Shown: in pieces, positions 63,996 to 64,000 of the stretch
Numbering within the stretch: position 1 is the stretch's first letter
Layout: every line of letters starts with the position of its first letter
Assembly (NCBI GenBank): GCA_001899085.1
Contig: MKVB01000007.1
Coordinates: 55,641 to 119,640 of the forward strand
Reading direction: 5' to 3'
DNA length: 64,000 bases
Source: Devosia sp. 66-14
GTDB taxonomy: Bacteria; Pseudomonadota; Alphaproteobacteria; Rhizobiales; Devosiaceae
Made by a program: the position numbers and the translations under genes
The notes under the pieces: generated by a model
What the model was told of the DNA's origin: nothing
What the model saw: the letters and a program-made list of their open reading frames with translations, nothing else
Databases searched by the model: none

Positions 63996-64000
63996 CTCTT

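Overview
The window is GC-rich, densely coding DNA from an alphaproteobacterium of the order Hyphomicrobiales (Rhizobiales), most likely Devosia or a close relative. This rests on a RirA-type iron regulator with the three conserved cysteines, Atu4866-like and DUF2259 proteins, a dnaA-rpsT-mutM-ubiE-ubiB-dut gene neighbourhood, and short palindromic repeats typical of rhizobial intergenic DNA. It is chromosomal. I see no insertion sequence, prophage, CRISPR array, tRNA or rRNA.

Layout. 0-9.8 kb: end of a zinc peptidase gene, lpd, an SDR, PBP1A, an MFS exporter with a divergent TetR regulator, and an AraC regulator facing an Atu4866 gene with two possible microproteins. 9.8-20.4 kb: the replication core gyrB, recF, dnaN, dnaA (all minus strand), an S66 carboxypeptidase on the opposite strand, a 786-bp gap upstream of dnaA, then rpsT and mutM. 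20.5-24.5 kb: accessory block with a secreted Ser/Asn-repeat protein, a DUF6065-like protein, and a subtilase divergent from an ECF sigma/anti-sigma pair. 24.6-29.6 kb: ubiE-ubiB, then lipoprotein-dut-DUF2259-moeB-like. 29.6-38.4 kb: two aldo/keto reductases, an ABC-F ATPase, rirA, a RecD/Dda-like helicase, an FAH-family enzyme and a kynurenine-formamidase-like hydrolase.

38.5-50.4 kb is a catabolic region: SDR-Dabb pair, AtzG-AtzE-like amidase pair, an SDR, a methyltransferase and a mandelate-racemase-group enolase divergent from an IclR regulator, then L-rhamnose mutarotase and a 2-hydroxyacid dehydrogenase, a winged-helix regulator fused to a large C-terminal domain, a GH51 arabinofuranosidase and a hydroxypyruvate isomerase. 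The theme is plant-wall sugars and sugar acids. 50.5-54.6 kb carries a large autotransporter and a DUF763 protein.

54.6-59.8 kb is the most interesting block: a LuxR-type regulator, a periplasmic c-type cytochrome, a secreted pentapeptide-repeat protein and a PQQ-dependent alcohol dehydrogenase. Nearly the same 18-bp inverted repeat (TGACCCAWACGGGTCATG) lies in the LuxR/cytochrome promoter region and again upstream of the dehydrogenase, so the four genes look like one small regulon. The dehydrogenase has no vicinal Cys-Cys pair. 60-64 kb holds a second sugar-acid unit: enolase-superfamily dehydratase, GntR/FCD regulator and the binding protein of a sugar ABC transporter whose permeases would lie past the window end.

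Four intergenic palindrome families recur. One has four copies whose inner stem changes on both arms together. Another sits at four of the convergent gene ends.
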